A stretch of 64,000 nucleotides of DNA from CAYUYV01 sp050331455 (lineage in GTDB: Bacteria > Pseudomonadota > Alphaproteobacteria > JAJFIK01), in the NCBI GenBank assembly GCA_050331455.1, contig JBHJGV010000010.1, positions 26,092-90,091 on the forward strand, read 5' to 3'. Positions 39,724 to 49,015 of this stretch are shown in pieces. The position numbers and the translations under genes are program-made. Under the pieces are notes generated by a model. It ran no database searches. It was not told the DNA's origin and worked only from the letters and a program-made list of their open reading frames with translations. The stretch's first letter is position 1, and every line of letters starts with the position of its first letter.

Positions 39724-41334
39724 TCAGGCCGGGCGGACCCAGACCACCAGACCGTCGATCCGGGTCGCGACGATCGTCTGCCCGACCTGGAGCGGCGCTT
39801 CGCTGCGGGCCCGCCAGACCTCGCCTTCCAGGCGCACGGTGCCTTCAACGCCCTCCCAGGCGAGAACGCGGCCTTCTTCGCCCACCATGCTTTCCGCGCC
39901 GGTCACGACCCGGCGCCGTTGGGCACTGAGGGCATAGCCCACCACCGCGAACACGAACACGGCCATGATCGCGGTGCTGATCAGGACATAGAGGATTGAC
40001 AGGCGGAATTCAGGAACATCCGTGTCAAACAGAAAAAAGGCGCCGAAGCCGAAAGCCACTGCCCCGGCAGCGGCCAGGATCCCGCCCGACGCGACGAACA
40101 ATTCGAGGACCATGAACACCAGCCCTGCGAACAAAAGGGCGAGGCCGCCGATGCTGACCGGCAGAACGGCGAGGGCCGTCAGCCCCAGCAACAGGCAAAC
40201 GACACCGACCACGCCCGGAAAGATGGCACCCGGATTGTAAAGCTCGATGATCAGACCGAGGACGCCGAGCTGCATCAAAACGAATGCGATGTTTGGATTG
40301 GTGATGGTGGCCAGGAGCTCCTGAATCCAGGTCATGCCCTGGCGGACGACCGTCAGATCCTCCGTATCCAGCGTCACATCGCGGCCGCCTGTCACGGTGA
40401 CCGTGCGGCCATCGATCTTTGTCAACAGGTCATCAAGATCCTGGGCAACGAGATCAATGACGTTGATCTTCACAGCCTCGCTGCTGTCCAAGCTCACACC
40501 CTTGCGCACGGCCTCTTCGGCCCATTCGGCATTGCGGCCGCGCAGGGTGGCCAGCCCCCGGATATAGGCGGCGGCATCATTGACAGCCTTGCGCTCCGCT
40601 GCACTCAAGCCTTTGGTCTTGTCCTCAGCCGGCGTCTGATCCGCTGCCGGCTCGGGGGCGGCGGGCGCGGACGGGGCTGCCTCGGTGCCCTGGGCAGATT
40701 CGGCACCTGTGTCGTTGCGGGCGTCTTCGCCGTCGGACTCGGCCTGGCCGGTGTCTTCGGTATTCTGGAAGCGGTTCAAGAGCTCATCGACCGGAGAGCT
40801 GGATCCGGAGTCGCCGTCCCCCGGCGAGCCGCCGCCACCGCCGCCCAGCTGGATCGGCGTTGCCGCGCCGAGGGTTGTGCTCGGCGCCATCGCCGCCACA
40901 TGGCTCGCGTAGAGGATGTAGGTGCCGGCGCTGGCGGCGCGGGATCCGCTCGGGCTCACATAACTCGCCACCGGCACGGGCGAAGCGATGATGGCCTGGA
41001 TCATCTCCCGCATGCTGGTGTCGAGACCGCCGGGGGTATCCATTTCGAGAATAACAAGGTCGTGCTTGCCCACGGCGTCTTCGAGACCCTCGCGCAGATA
41101 GAGTGAAACCGCCGGTCCGATCACTCCCGTGATCCGCAGGACGAGCGCCGTGCCGCCTGAAGCGGCAGCGCTCTGCATGTCGTCCTGGGCGAGTCCCTGG
41201 CGCAGCGGGGCGCCGCCCAAGAGCACCGCAAGGGCCAAGGCGAGGCAGGCCGACCAAAGAGCAATCCGGCCACGTGAAGGACGCTTCCGGCCTCCCGGAC
41301 TGCGTTTGACGTCACGCTTTGCCCATCGTCCCAT
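39724..41334 (-). CDS. NfeD/STOPP-type membrane serine protease (ClpP class) with long acidic insert
   Basis: 536 residues. A signal peptide or anchor (residues 24-50) precedes a ClpP-class protease domain: V-I-L-E-M-D-T-P-G-G-L, then Y-V-S-P-S-G-S-R-A-A-S-A-G-T-Y with the nucleophile Ser of S-x-A-A-S-A-G. A stretch of about 75 residues rich in Gly, Ser, Asp, Glu, Ala and Pro interrupts the domain after IQLGGGG. Four to five membrane helices and a C-terminal OB-fold (G-E-E-G-R-V-L) follow. Partners of this type cleave the slipin C-terminus in archaea; here that is inferred. GGGAGG sets the ATG at 41334. Confidence 0.92.
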   Translation of the reverse strand: MGRWAKRDVKRSPGGRKRPSRGRIALWSACLALALAVLLGGAPLRQGLAQDDMQSAAASGGTALVLRITGVIGPAVSLYLREGLEDAVGKHDLVILEMDTPGGLDTSMREMIQAIIASPVPVASYVSPSGSRAASAGTYILYASHVAAMAPSTTLGAATPIQLGGGGGGSPGDGDSGSSSPVDELLNRFQNTEDTGQAESDGEDARNDTGAESAQGTEAAPSAPAAPEPAADQTPAEDKTKGLSAAERKAVNDAAAYIRGLATLRGRNAEWAEEAVRKGVSLDSSEAVKINVIDLVAQDLDDLLTKIDGRTVTVTGGRDVTLDTEDLTVVRQGMTWIQELLATITNPNIAFVLMQLGVLGLIIELYNPGAIFPGVVGVVCLLLGLTALAVLPVSIGGLALLFAGLVFMVLELFVASGGILAAAGAVAFGFGAFFLFDTDVPEFRLSILYVLISTAIMAVFVFAVVGYALSAQRRRVVTGAESMVGEEGRVLAWEGVEGTVRLEGEVWRARSEAPLQVGQTIVATRIDGLVVWVRPA

Positions 41335-41701
41335 GATGGCCTCCCGACCCTGCCTGAACCATGTCCGCGAGTGTCTCTCAGACGACCGACAATTACCAGG
41401 GGCTCTGACAACGCGGGTCAGACCGCCGCGACCCGACCGGGTCTCGATCGGGTGCATCGGCGCCGGCGCCGCCCTGGACGCCAGACAGCCTTTCCAGTAA
41501 ACGGAAATTTAGCGTGTGCGTGGGTGGACGCACCGGTCAAAAACAGGCTGACACAAAAGGACGGGCAGACGCGGTCCGTCTGGCAGGTTAGACTGTGCCG
41601 ATGAGGGACGGCTTTCCGGGCCGCAAGGCGCCGGGTTGGGGCCGGTGGCGTTGGGGGATCGCCCGGGGCGGTGGGACCGCACGGGGCGTGGCAAGAGGTG
41701 G
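41335..41701. other. 367-base divergent intergenic region with a small inverted repeat
   Basis: No gene is supported between nfeD and the autotransporter. CAGACG-CGGTC-CGTCTG (41566-41582) has perfect 6-bp arms and precedes TAGACT (41589-41594), a possible -10 for the autotransporter. Otherwise nothing recognisable. Confidence 0.45.
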
Positions 41702-44700
41702 ATGACCGTGGTGTTTGAGCGTTTCGCAGGATCAGCCGCGCGTGCCCGCGCCCGAGCCGCCACCGACTGTCCGGCCATGGGCGGCCCGGTTCAAAGCACC
41801 AAGACGCTGAGCCTGGGGGCCACGACAAGCCTGGTCACGATCCTGTTGCCAGCGGCTCTGACGGGCGCGTTAGCCCAGACCGCCGTCACGGAGCCCCTGG
41901 AAACGGCCCAATCCGGCGATATCACCCTTGCCGAAGGCGACACGCTGGAGTTGCCCTCCGGCGTGGCTATCACCCTCAATTCCGATAACGCCGTCGTGAA
42001 TGGCGGTGACATCAGCGTGACGGGCGAGACCGGCGCCGTGGGCGTGCAGGTTGAAGGTGGCTTCACCGGCAGCGTCACCAATACCGGCTCCATCACGCTG
42101 GTGAGTGCCGAGGACGACGATGACCCCTTGGGCGACGGCAAGACCGGCGTCCTGGTGACCGGCACCGATGCCTTCACCGGTCCGCTGACCTTTGAAGGCG
42201 GCTCCACGATCCGCGTGGAGGGGAACGCTTCGAGCGGGGTCCGGGTCGACGCACCCCTTGTGGGCGACATCACCCATAGCGGCCGGATCGATGTGAACGG
42301 CGAGAATGCCGTTGGCATCCTGATCGATGCGCCCGTTGAGGGCTCCGTTCAGGTCCAGTCCGGCGTGGTCGATGTTTGGGGGCCCAATGCCCGCGGCGTG
42401 CAAGTGGCCGACCCGATTTCCGGCAGCCTGTTCAACAGCGGCAGCATTGACGTGACCGGCGTCCTGCAGGGCTTTCAGGACGATCCCCAGAGCACCGAGG
42501 ATGACGACCTGACCATCGGCCGGGCGGTCGTGGAGATTGGCGCCGATCTCGGCGAAGGCTTTGTGAATGCCGGCCCCGGGGGCGATGACGATGTGGGCTC
42601 CCAAGTGAACAGTGCAGTGTTGGACGGCAATGTGGTGGAGTTCGGCGTATTGGTCACGCCCGTCGGCGATGATCCGGTGAGTCTGAGTGCGGCGGGTACG
42701 GACGGGTCCGCCTTCGGCTTTATCAACCGCGGCCTGGTGACGGTCGACGGGTTCGACGAAGGCGACCCGGTCACGGGCATCCGCATCGAAGGCACGGCAG
42801 GCGGCGACCTGCCCGTTGTCACCACGAGCGTTGAAGGCGGTCTCCTGACCACCGGCACCGTCAATGTAACCAGTATCGATGCGGCGGCGGCGGGGATCTC
42901 CATCGGCGCCAATGCGGACGTGCCGGCCATCGTCAACGAAGGCACCATTACGGCTGCCGCAACCGGCACCATCGGCGGGCCGGCCCGGGCCATCTTTATC
43001 GAAGAGGGCGCAAGCGTCGAGCGCATCGAAAACAGCGGCACCCTCTCGGTGGAATCCTCCGGCACCGATGCCGGTGCCATCGTGATCGAGGACCGATCCG
43101 GCGGCGTCACTGAAATCGTCAATTCGGGGAGCATCTCTTTCGCGCTCAGCGATGCGGGCTCGGTCGCCATTCCGGATGAAGCCGCGCGGATTGCGATTGA
43201 TCTGTCGACCACCACGTCGGATGTGACGGTCACGAATTCGGGCGCCATTGGTGGCGCCGTGCTGCTCGGCAGCGGTGACGACACCCTCAGTCTGATCGCG
43301 ACCGAGGACGGCACCGCGTCCATCATCTCCGGCGACATCATGACCGGGGACGGCGCGGACCGCATCCGCATCGCCGGCGGCAGCGATCTGACCGGATCCA
43401 TTTCCAACGGCGGCGGTACGCTTGACCTGACCATCGTGGAAGGCGACCTTCTGGTCACGCCGGGCGACACGGTTTCCGTGACCAATCTGACCGTCGAGGA
43501 CCAGGGAACGCTGACGGTCTTCGTTTCCGGTGACGACACCGACACCGCGCGGGTGACCGCCAGTGATACGGTGAGCCTGGAAGACAACGCGACGGTCGAA
43601 GTGGCGCTTACGGACTTTTTCGGAGAGTCGGCGGAACTCACCATTATCGACGCGGCGACCCTGTTGCTCGATGATACCGTCAATTTGAGTGCTGAGGACA
43701 CATCGATTCTCTACAACTCGCTGCTGAGCGTGTCCGAAGAGGATCCGTCCGATCTCCTCCTGTCCCTGGAGTTGCGGACGCCGGAAGAACTTGGCCTCAA
43801 CAACAATCAGACGGCGGCGTTCCCGTCCCTGGTGGAGGCCCTGCCGTCCGACCCGGTCCTCGCCACGGCGCTCGGTAATCTGGAAACGACGGAAGACTTC
43901 ACCAGCGCTTACAATCAGCTTCTGCCAGACAGCGGCCTGCGCAGCCGCGCTATCGCCGTCACCCTGACGGATCAGACCACGGCGGTCATCAGCACACGCC
44001 TCGATGCCTTGCGCGCCGTGACGGTGGAGAACCGCTCCACGGCCTGGTTCCAGATCTATGGGTCCATCTACACCCAGGATCCGCTGTTGGAGGATTTCGG
44101 CTTCGACGGTGAGACCTACAGCATCGCCGGCGGCTTCGACTTCACCTGGCTCGGGGCAAATGCCCTCGGCGCCAGCTTTATCTGGTCGGGGTCGCGCATC
44201 TCGGAAATGGACTCCTTCGACGAGGACCTGATCGCCGACACCATCCAGCTCGGTCTTTATGGGTCCTGGTCCTTTGGCGGTGCCTTTTTCGACGTCCAGA
44301 GTTTCGCAGGGTACAACAAATACCGTTCCACCCGCCGGGTCGAATTTGACGGCTTTGCGGGCGAGGTGGCCGGCGACTGGGACGGATATCAGTACTCGGC
44401 CAATCTTCGCCTCGGCTATGACTGGGTCCTTGGCAACAACATCCTGACACCGACCATCGGCTTCGACTATCTGGAACTGCACGAAAACGCACAATTCGAG
44501 ACCTCGCCCAATCAAGGCCTCGCCCTTCAGATCGAGGAGCGCGAAACGACATCGGCGCGCGCGGTCGCGGGCCTGGAATACAGCCGGGTGTTCGAACGCC
44601 GCCGGGGTGGCCAGCTGATCCCAAGCGCCCGGGTCGGCTATCGCTACGAATTCGAGACCGATCCTGTGGTGAGCGTGGCGCGCTTCGTGGAAAGCGAAAG

Positions 44701-44872
44701 CACATTCGAGATCGCCAGCGGCGAGATCGAACAGAACGGTTTGACCGGCGGTGCTGCCATTTCCTTCGCCGGACCCACGGTCATCGTCGAATTGGGCTAT
44801 GACGTCCTTCTTGAGGAGGATTTCATGCGCCATTCCGGCGGGGTCAATTTCCGCTTCCTGTTCGGTCGGTGA
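41702..44872 (+). CDS. Autotransporter (type Va) with beta-helix passenger
   Basis: 1056 residues. An unusually long signal region ends near residue 58 (T-G-A-L-A-Q-T). The passenger (about 60-690) consists of beta-helix repeats of the form I-x-N-x-G-x-I-x-V: G-S-V-T-N-T-G-S-I-T, L-F-N-S-G-S-I-D-V, I-V-N-E-G-T-I-T, I-V-N-S-G-S-I-S. It is strongly acidic. The C-terminal 280 residues form an autotransporter barrel (A-W-F-Q-I-Y-G-S, G-L-Y-G-S-W-S-F-G) ending F-R-F-L-F-G-R. The last residue is Arg and not the usual aromatic. Surface adhesin or S-layer-like role is likely. ATG 41702 has AGAGG only 3 bases upstream; 41777 is an alternative. Confidence 0.88.
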   Translation: MTVVFERFAGSAARARARAATDCPAMGGPVQSTKTLSLGATTSLVTILLPAALTGALAQTAVTEPLETAQSGDITLAEGDTLELPSGVAITLNSDNAVVNGGDISVTGETGAVGVQVEGGFTGSVTNTGSITLVSAEDDDDPLGDGKTGVLVTGTDAFTGPLTFEGGSTIRVEGNASSGVRVDAPLVGDITHSGRIDVNGENAVGILIDAPVEGSVQVQSGVVDVWGPNARGVQVADPISGSLFNSGSIDVTGVLQGFQDDPQSTEDDDLTIGRAVVEIGADLGEGFVNAGPGGDDDVGSQVNSAVLDGNVVEFGVLVTPVGDDPVSLSAAGTDGSAFGFINRGLVTVDGFDEGDPVTGIRIEGTAGGDLPVVTTSVEGGLLTTGTVNVTSIDAAAAGISIGANADVPAIVNEGTITAAATGTIGGPARAIFIEEGASVERIENSGTLSVESSGTDAGAIVIEDRSGGVTEIVNSGSISFALSDAGSVAIPDEAARIAIDLSTTTSDVTVTNSGAIGGAVLLGSGDDTLSLIATEDGTASIISGDIMTGDGADRIRIAGGSDLTGSISNGGGTLDLTIVEGDLLVTPGDTVSVTNLTVEDQGTLTVFVSGDDTDTARVTASDTVSLEDNATVEVALTDFFGESAELTIIDAATLLLDDTVNLSAEDTSILYNSLLSVSEEDPSDLLLSLELRTPEELGLNNNQTAAFPSLVEALPSDPVLATALGNLETTEDFTSAYNQLLPDSGLRSRAIAVTLTDQTTAVISTRLDALRAVTVENRSTAWFQIYGSIYTQDPLLEDFGFDGETYSIAGGFDFTWLGANALGASFIWSGSRISEMDSFDEDLIADTIQLGLYGSWSFGGAFFDVQSFAGYNKYRSTRRVEFDGFAGEVAGDWDGYQYSANLRLGYDWVLGNNILTPTIGFDYLELHENAQFETSPNQGLALQIEERETTSARAVAGLEYSRVFERRRGGQLIPSARVGYRYEFETDPVVSVARFVESESTFEIASGEIEQNGLTGGAAISFAGPTVIVELGYDVLLEEDFMRHSGGVNFRFLFGR

Positions 44873-44928
44873 TCCCGCGGACCGGGCGGCGGCGCCCAGA
44901 GGCCCATTTCCCATACGGATGATGAGGT

Positions 44929-44966
44929 GCCGGGGCCGACCGGCTGGCCGATGCGCCCCGGCCTTT
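44929..44966 (+). terminator. Probable terminator after the autotransporter
   Basis: GCCGGGGC (44929-44936) pairs with GCCCCGGC (44955-44962), with an inner CGGC-TG-GCCG element, followed by CTTTCTCC. It lies between the autotransporter stop and the convergent GST stop. The T-run is poor. Confidence 0.55.
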
Positions 44967-44976
44967 CTCCGTGCCC

Positions 44977-45747
44977 TCACTCGCCCTTGGCCGCCTCCTC
45001 GCGGGCTGCCCGCACGGACTCGTTGGTCTGGTTGAAAAGCAGCTTGCGCCGGGCGGCCTGCTCTTCCTCCGTATACTCCCGCTCCGTCAGCTCCCGGCCC
45101 ACGGCACGGCCTTTCTGAACAGCCGGGCGCGCGCCCACCTCGTCGACCCAACGCTTCAGGTTCGGAAAATCCTTCCAGAAACTGCCCTCGCCATCGCCCA
45201 ACAGCCGGTCGAGCACGAAGGCCCAGGACCAGGTGATCATATCGGCGATGGTGTAGTCCGAACCCGCCAGATACCGGTTGGCCGAGAGCTGGGCATCCAT
45301 CACACCGGCCAGCCGGTCGACCTCGCCGGTGAACCGCTTCACGCCGTATTCCAGCGTGACCGGATTATCGGTGATATTCGGCGCGTAGTTCTTGAAGTGA
45401 TTGGCATTGCCCATCATGGGGCCCAGATTGGCCATCTGCCAGTGAACCCATTGCAGGGCCTTGTATTTGCCGCGCGGGTCCTGGGGGAGGAACTGGCCGG
45501 TCTTTTCCGCAAGATATTCCAGGATCGCGCCGGACTCGAACAGGCTTAGCGGTGCGCCGCCGCCAAGCGGCTCGTGATCCACGATGGCCGGCATGCGGTT
45601 ATTGGGGCTCAGGCGGAGAAAACCGGCCTTGAACTGCTCACCGCCGCCGATATCGACCGGTATGATGGTGTAGGGCAGGCCGCATTCTTCCAGCATGATG
45701 GTGACCTTCCACCCATTGGGTGTGGGCCAGTAATGGACATCGATCAT
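44977..45747 (-). CDS. Glutathione S-transferase family protein (YfcG/YghU-like)
   Basis: 256 residues. The thioredoxin-like N domain begins I-D-V-H-Y-W-P-T-P-N-G-W-K-V-T and contains L-S-P-N-N-R-M-P-A-I-V-D and L-F-E-S-G-A-I-L-E-Y-L, the G-site pattern of Nu-class disulfide-bond oxidoreductases. The C domain has L-A-G-S-D-Y-T-I-A-D-M. It likely binds glutathione and reduces disulfides or peroxides in the cytoplasm. GGAGGAGACGCC gives ATG 45747. Confidence 0.92.
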   Translation of the reverse strand: MIDVHYWPTPNGWKVTIMLEECGLPYTIIPVDIGGGEQFKAGFLRLSPNNRMPAIVDHEPLGGGAPLSLFESGAILEYLAEKTGQFLPQDPRGKYKALQWVHWQMANLGPMMGNANHFKNYAPNITDNPVTLEYGVKRFTGEVDRLAGVMDAQLSANRYLAGSDYTIADMITWSWAFVLDRLLGDGEGSFWKDFPNLKRWVDEVGARPAVQKGRAVGRELTEREYTEEEQAARRKLLFNQTNESVRAAREEAAKGE

Positions 45748-45790
45748 GGCGTCTCCTCCGTCTTGGGGCATTGGCGGTTTCGCAGCGATG

Positions 45791-47533
45791 TCAGCGAGCC
45801 TTGCAGACCCTCCTGGCCCTGTCCAATCCCGGGCACCAATCCTGGCGCGCGGCGATTACGGTCACCCGTTCCTGGCTGAACAGGGCATCGCGATAGCGGG
45901 CGTGGACGAAGACCGGTCGGCAATCGACCAGAGCCAGGGTGTAGGTGGCCTTGAACCGGTCGTCGCAGGGCATGAATTTCAAGGCCTTCATGGAAAAGCA
46001 AGGGATCGCTTCCGGGGGGGCTGGGCACTGTTTGTCCGCAAACGGAGTGACGACCAGCAGGTCCGGCTCGGCGGTCCAGAATGTCGGGGCGTCGAAGCCG
46101 GCGTGATTGATGATGTCACCGGTCTTGTCCGGGTCGGCTTTGGCCATGGCCGTCCAGTTGAGCCCCATGAGATCGTAGATCTCGCCCTCGAAAGTGCGTG
46201 CAATGCCGCCGGCGGCGACCACCGCGATGCTTGGCTTCGGGACAAGGGTGTTGAGGTGCGCCCCCAGACTGCGCCCGTTCCGGGCCAGGAGGAATTCCCG
46301 CCGAAAGGCCTCGGCCTGATCCACATACGTAAAGAGACAGGCCAATGCGATGGGGATGAGGGCCATGGCGGCGAGCCAGGACCTTTGCAGTCGGGGGACC
46401 TGGAGAAGCAGGAGGGCGGGGGCCAGGCTCAGCAGCGGCACAATGGGCTGGAAAAACCGAAACAAGGGAAAGTGATCGCCTCCGGCCACCGTGTAGGTCT
46501 CCAGGATACCACCGATGCCGGCGCCGCAAATCAGCAGGGCTGGACCCATTCGGTGCTCCCGGTGCTGTTCCGGAGCGTGCACCCCGGGTCGGCGCCGGAC
46601 GATCCGGACCATGATAAAGATCCAAAGGCCCAGAAGGACCAGATGCCCCGGGGAGGCCAGGAGAAAATCGTTGATGACATGGTCAAGCCCAAGCCCGATG
46701 CGCTTGAGCCCGTCCTGGGAGACCTTCGCATAGGCCGTGTTGGGCACAGGCGACCCGAAATACCAAAGACGCCAAAGTGTGAGCACCGCCGTGGCGAGGA
46801 CCACCGCGCCGATGGCGTGACCGGCCGTTCTGACCCTTGTGCCATGCGTCCGGGACCGCCAGGTCAGGAGCAAGGCGAGGGCGCACAGGCCCCCGGCCGC
46901 CGCAAACCCCTCGGGCCGCGTCAAGGCAAGGGCGCCGGCCGCAAGCGGCACGCCCCAGCCGAGCCGGCGGGGCAAGGGCCCGGTTTGTCCGACGAGATGA
47001 CAGAGCCCGAGGATCAAGCTCACAAACAGCACGCACCACAGGGCCAAATCCATCAGGCTGAAGACGGACCATCCGAAAAAGGGCCACTGGACCGCCATGA
47101 CGGCACCGGTCACCCCGGTGACGGCCCCTGGGAGAACAGGCGCACCGGCGGCGGAGCCCGCGAGATTTGCGAACACCTGGCCAAGCCGTAAGGTCAGGAA
47201 CACCGTCAGGCTCGTGAACACAAAGGACAGGAGGAGCAGGACGGGCTCGGGATCCGCGGGGAGCGCGAAAACCAGCGCATTGATCAGCGTCCATAGAAAA
47301 GACGTCGATCCTTCCACACGCTCACCACCGCGCCAGTAGACAACACCCATGCCATCGGCGATATTGCGGGCGTAGACCTGGGTGATATTGGCGTCGTCAA
47401 TGCCGATGCCGGGCAAGCCGCCAGCCACGAGCCCGCTCCCCCAGGCCGCCAAAAAAGTGATGACGAGCGCGCATAGAAAATGCGAAAAAAAAGACCGCGA
47501 TTTTGCGTATGAATCGTATTTCGCCTCAACCAT
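45791..47533 (-). CDS. GT-C membrane glycosyltransferase, AftB-like
   Basis: 580 residues (ATG 47533; GTG 47575 would add 14). About ten membrane helices. The first periplasmic loop has G-I-D-D-A-N-I-T-Q-V-Y-A-R-N-I-A-D-G-M-G, then G-G-E-R-V-E-G-S-T-S-F-L-W-T-L. This D-D and R-V-E-G-x-T-x-F-L-W pattern is that of GT-C enzymes using polyprenyl-phosphate donors, including mycobacterial arabinofuranosyltransferases. The C-terminal periplasmic domain of about 170 residues has several Cys. It probably transfers a pentofuranose from a lipid donor to a surface glycan. It is divergent from the HAD-UbiA gene with 54 bases between starts. Specificity is inferred from the neighbours. Confidence 0.78.
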   Translation of the reverse strand: MVEAKYDSYAKSRSFFSHFLCALVITFLAAWGSGLVAGGLPGIGIDDANITQVYARNIADGMGVVYWRGGERVEGSTSFLWTLINALVFALPADPEPVLLLLSFVFTSLTVFLTLRLGQVFANLAGSAAGAPVLPGAVTGVTGAVMAVQWPFFGWSVFSLMDLALWCVLFVSLILGLCHLVGQTGPLPRRLGWGVPLAAGALALTRPEGFAAAGGLCALALLLTWRSRTHGTRVRTAGHAIGAVVLATAVLTLWRLWYFGSPVPNTAYAKVSQDGLKRIGLGLDHVINDFLLASPGHLVLLGLWIFIMVRIVRRRPGVHAPEQHREHRMGPALLICGAGIGGILETYTVAGGDHFPLFRFFQPIVPLLSLAPALLLLQVPRLQRSWLAAMALIPIALACLFTYVDQAEAFRREFLLARNGRSLGAHLNTLVPKPSIAVVAAGGIARTFEGEIYDLMGLNWTAMAKADPDKTGDIINHAGFDAPTFWTAEPDLLVVTPFADKQCPAPPEAIPCFSMKALKFMPCDDRFKATYTLALVDCRPVFVHARYRDALFSQERVTVIAARQDWCPGLDRARRVCKAR

Positions 47534-47587
47534 CTCTTTACCGTCTCTAGCTGAAAAGGCTCTAGGCTTATACACACCTGGCTGGCG

Positions 47588-49015
47588 ATGCTTGCGGTCG
47601 ATCTCGATAATAGCTTGATTAAGACGGATCTTCTCTACGAGACGCTCGTGGAGGGCTTATCCGCGCGCCCTCGCCGAACATTTGTGGCCTTGCAATCGCT
47701 TGCCAAAGGTCGGGCAGCCCTCAAAAGCGCTCTTGCCGCTGACAGCGCGATTGATGTCGCGACCTTGCCTTACAACCAGAATGTCATCCAGACCATAAAA
47801 GACTACCGGGCGTCGGGCGAGACCGTGATTCTGGTCTCCGCATCGGATCAGCGCCTCGTTCAGGCTGTGGCAGACCATCTCGGGCTTTTTGACGCCGCCT
47901 TTGGGTCGCAGCCGTCGCGGAATTTGAAGGGCGCCCGAAAGGCCCAGTTTCTTGTGGAAACCTACGGGGCCGGACAGTTCGACTATGTGGGTGATTCTCC
48001 CGCCGACCTTGCCGTATGGAAACAGGCCCGCAAGGCCATCACGGTCGGCCTGCCGCCAGCCCTGCGGGCGAGCGTCGATGCGCTGGGCTTGCCGGGCGGT
48101 GCGGCGCATCTCAAGGAGCCTTCCGGCCGGTCGGGCCGATTTTCGGACTATCGCCGTGCATTGCGTCCGCCCCACTGGTGCAAGAACCTGGTGGTCTTCA
48201 TTCCGGCCGCCGCCGATCACACCGTGGATCCGTCCGTCTGGGCCACGGTGTTCTGCGCCTTTGTCGTGTTCTGCGCCATGGCGTCCGGTGCCTACATCAT
48301 CAATGACCTGTTGGATCTGAAGGCGGACCGGTTGCATCCGCACAATAAGCGGCGCCCGTTTGCCGATGGGTCCCTGCCGGTCATGCACGGGCTCCTCATG
48401 GCGCCAGCGCTTGTCGGGGGCGGACTCCTGTTGTCCCTGGCCATCATGCCCGCCCTGTTTCTTTTTATTGTTGTTGGCTATTTTCTATTGACGACGCTCT
48501 ATTCTTTCGAGATCAAGAAAAGGCTGTGGGTCGATCTTCTGGTCCTCACATTGCTCTTTCTGGCGCGCATGCTGGGCGGGACGGCCGCTGCGGGCCTCGA
48601 TCAGTCCTGGTGGATCATCGGCGCCGCGACGCCTGTCTTTTTCGCCCTGGCCTGCATCAAACGTATCAAAGAGATCACCTGCTATGCCAAGCACGGCGTG
48701 ACCTGGGTCCCGGGGCGAGCCTATACCGTCAACCATCGAGGGATACTCGTCGCCCTGGCCTTGGCCGCCGGCGTTGCTGCGGTAATGGTGGTGATTTTCT
48801 ACGCTTTTAGCCGCGAGGCCCGAGACCTTTACAACTCGCCCGACCTGCTGACGCTCACCGGCTACATCCTCGGCATCTGGATCGGCCTTCAACTGCTCAG
48901 AGCGCGGGTCCAATCGGTCCACCAGGATACAGTGACGTTCACGTTGAGGAATTGGCTGACCTTAGTGTGCGGCGCAGCGGTGGGCAGCCTGCTGCTCGCC
49001 GCCGACCCGCTGTGA
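47588..49015 (+). CDS. HAD phosphatase - UbiA prenyltransferase fusion (DPPR synthase-like)
   Basis: 475 residues. Residues 1-180 are a HAD domain with motif I D-L-D-N-S-L, motif II V-S-A-S-D, the Lys in L-K-G-A-R-K and motif IV Y-V-G-D-S-P-A-D-L. Residues 190-475 are a UbiA-type membrane domain with N-D-L-L-D-L-K-A-D-R-L-H-P-x-N-K-R-R-P, the form known for decaprenyl-phosphate phosphoribosyltransferase (Rv3806c). The fused enzyme could transfer 5-phosphoribose from PRPP to polyprenyl phosphate and then remove the 5-phosphate. Followed with a 4-base GTGA overlap by the DprE1-like gene. No strong ribosome site at ATG 47588. Confidence 0.87.
   Translation: MLAVDLDNSLIKTDLLYETLVEGLSARPRRTFVALQSLAKGRAALKSALAADSAIDVATLPYNQNVIQTIKDYRASGETVILVSASDQRLVQAVADHLGLFDAAFGSQPSRNLKGARKAQFLVETYGAGQFDYVGDSPADLAVWKQARKAITVGLPPALRASVDALGLPGGAAHLKEPSGRSGRFSDYRRALRPPHWCKNLVVFIPAAADHTVDPSVWATVFCAFVVFCAMASGAYIINDLLDLKADRLHPHNKRRPFADGSLPVMHGLLMAPALVGGGLLLSLAIMPALFLFIVVGYFLLTTLYSFEIKKRLWVDLLVLTLLFLARMLGGTAAAGLDQSWWIIGAATPVFFALACIKRIKEITCYAKHGVTWVPGRAYTVNHRGILVALALAAGVAAVMVVIFYAFSREARDLYNSPDLLTLTGYILGIWIGLQLLRARVQSVHQDTVTFTLRNWLTLVCGAAVGSLLLAADPL

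Noticed and set aside
41870..45151. 1093-codon minus-strand open frame opposite the autotransporter
   Set aside because: Mirror frame of a repetitive acidic gene. The translated sequence is low-complexity and has no domain pattern, while the plus-strand frame has beta-helix and barrel features.
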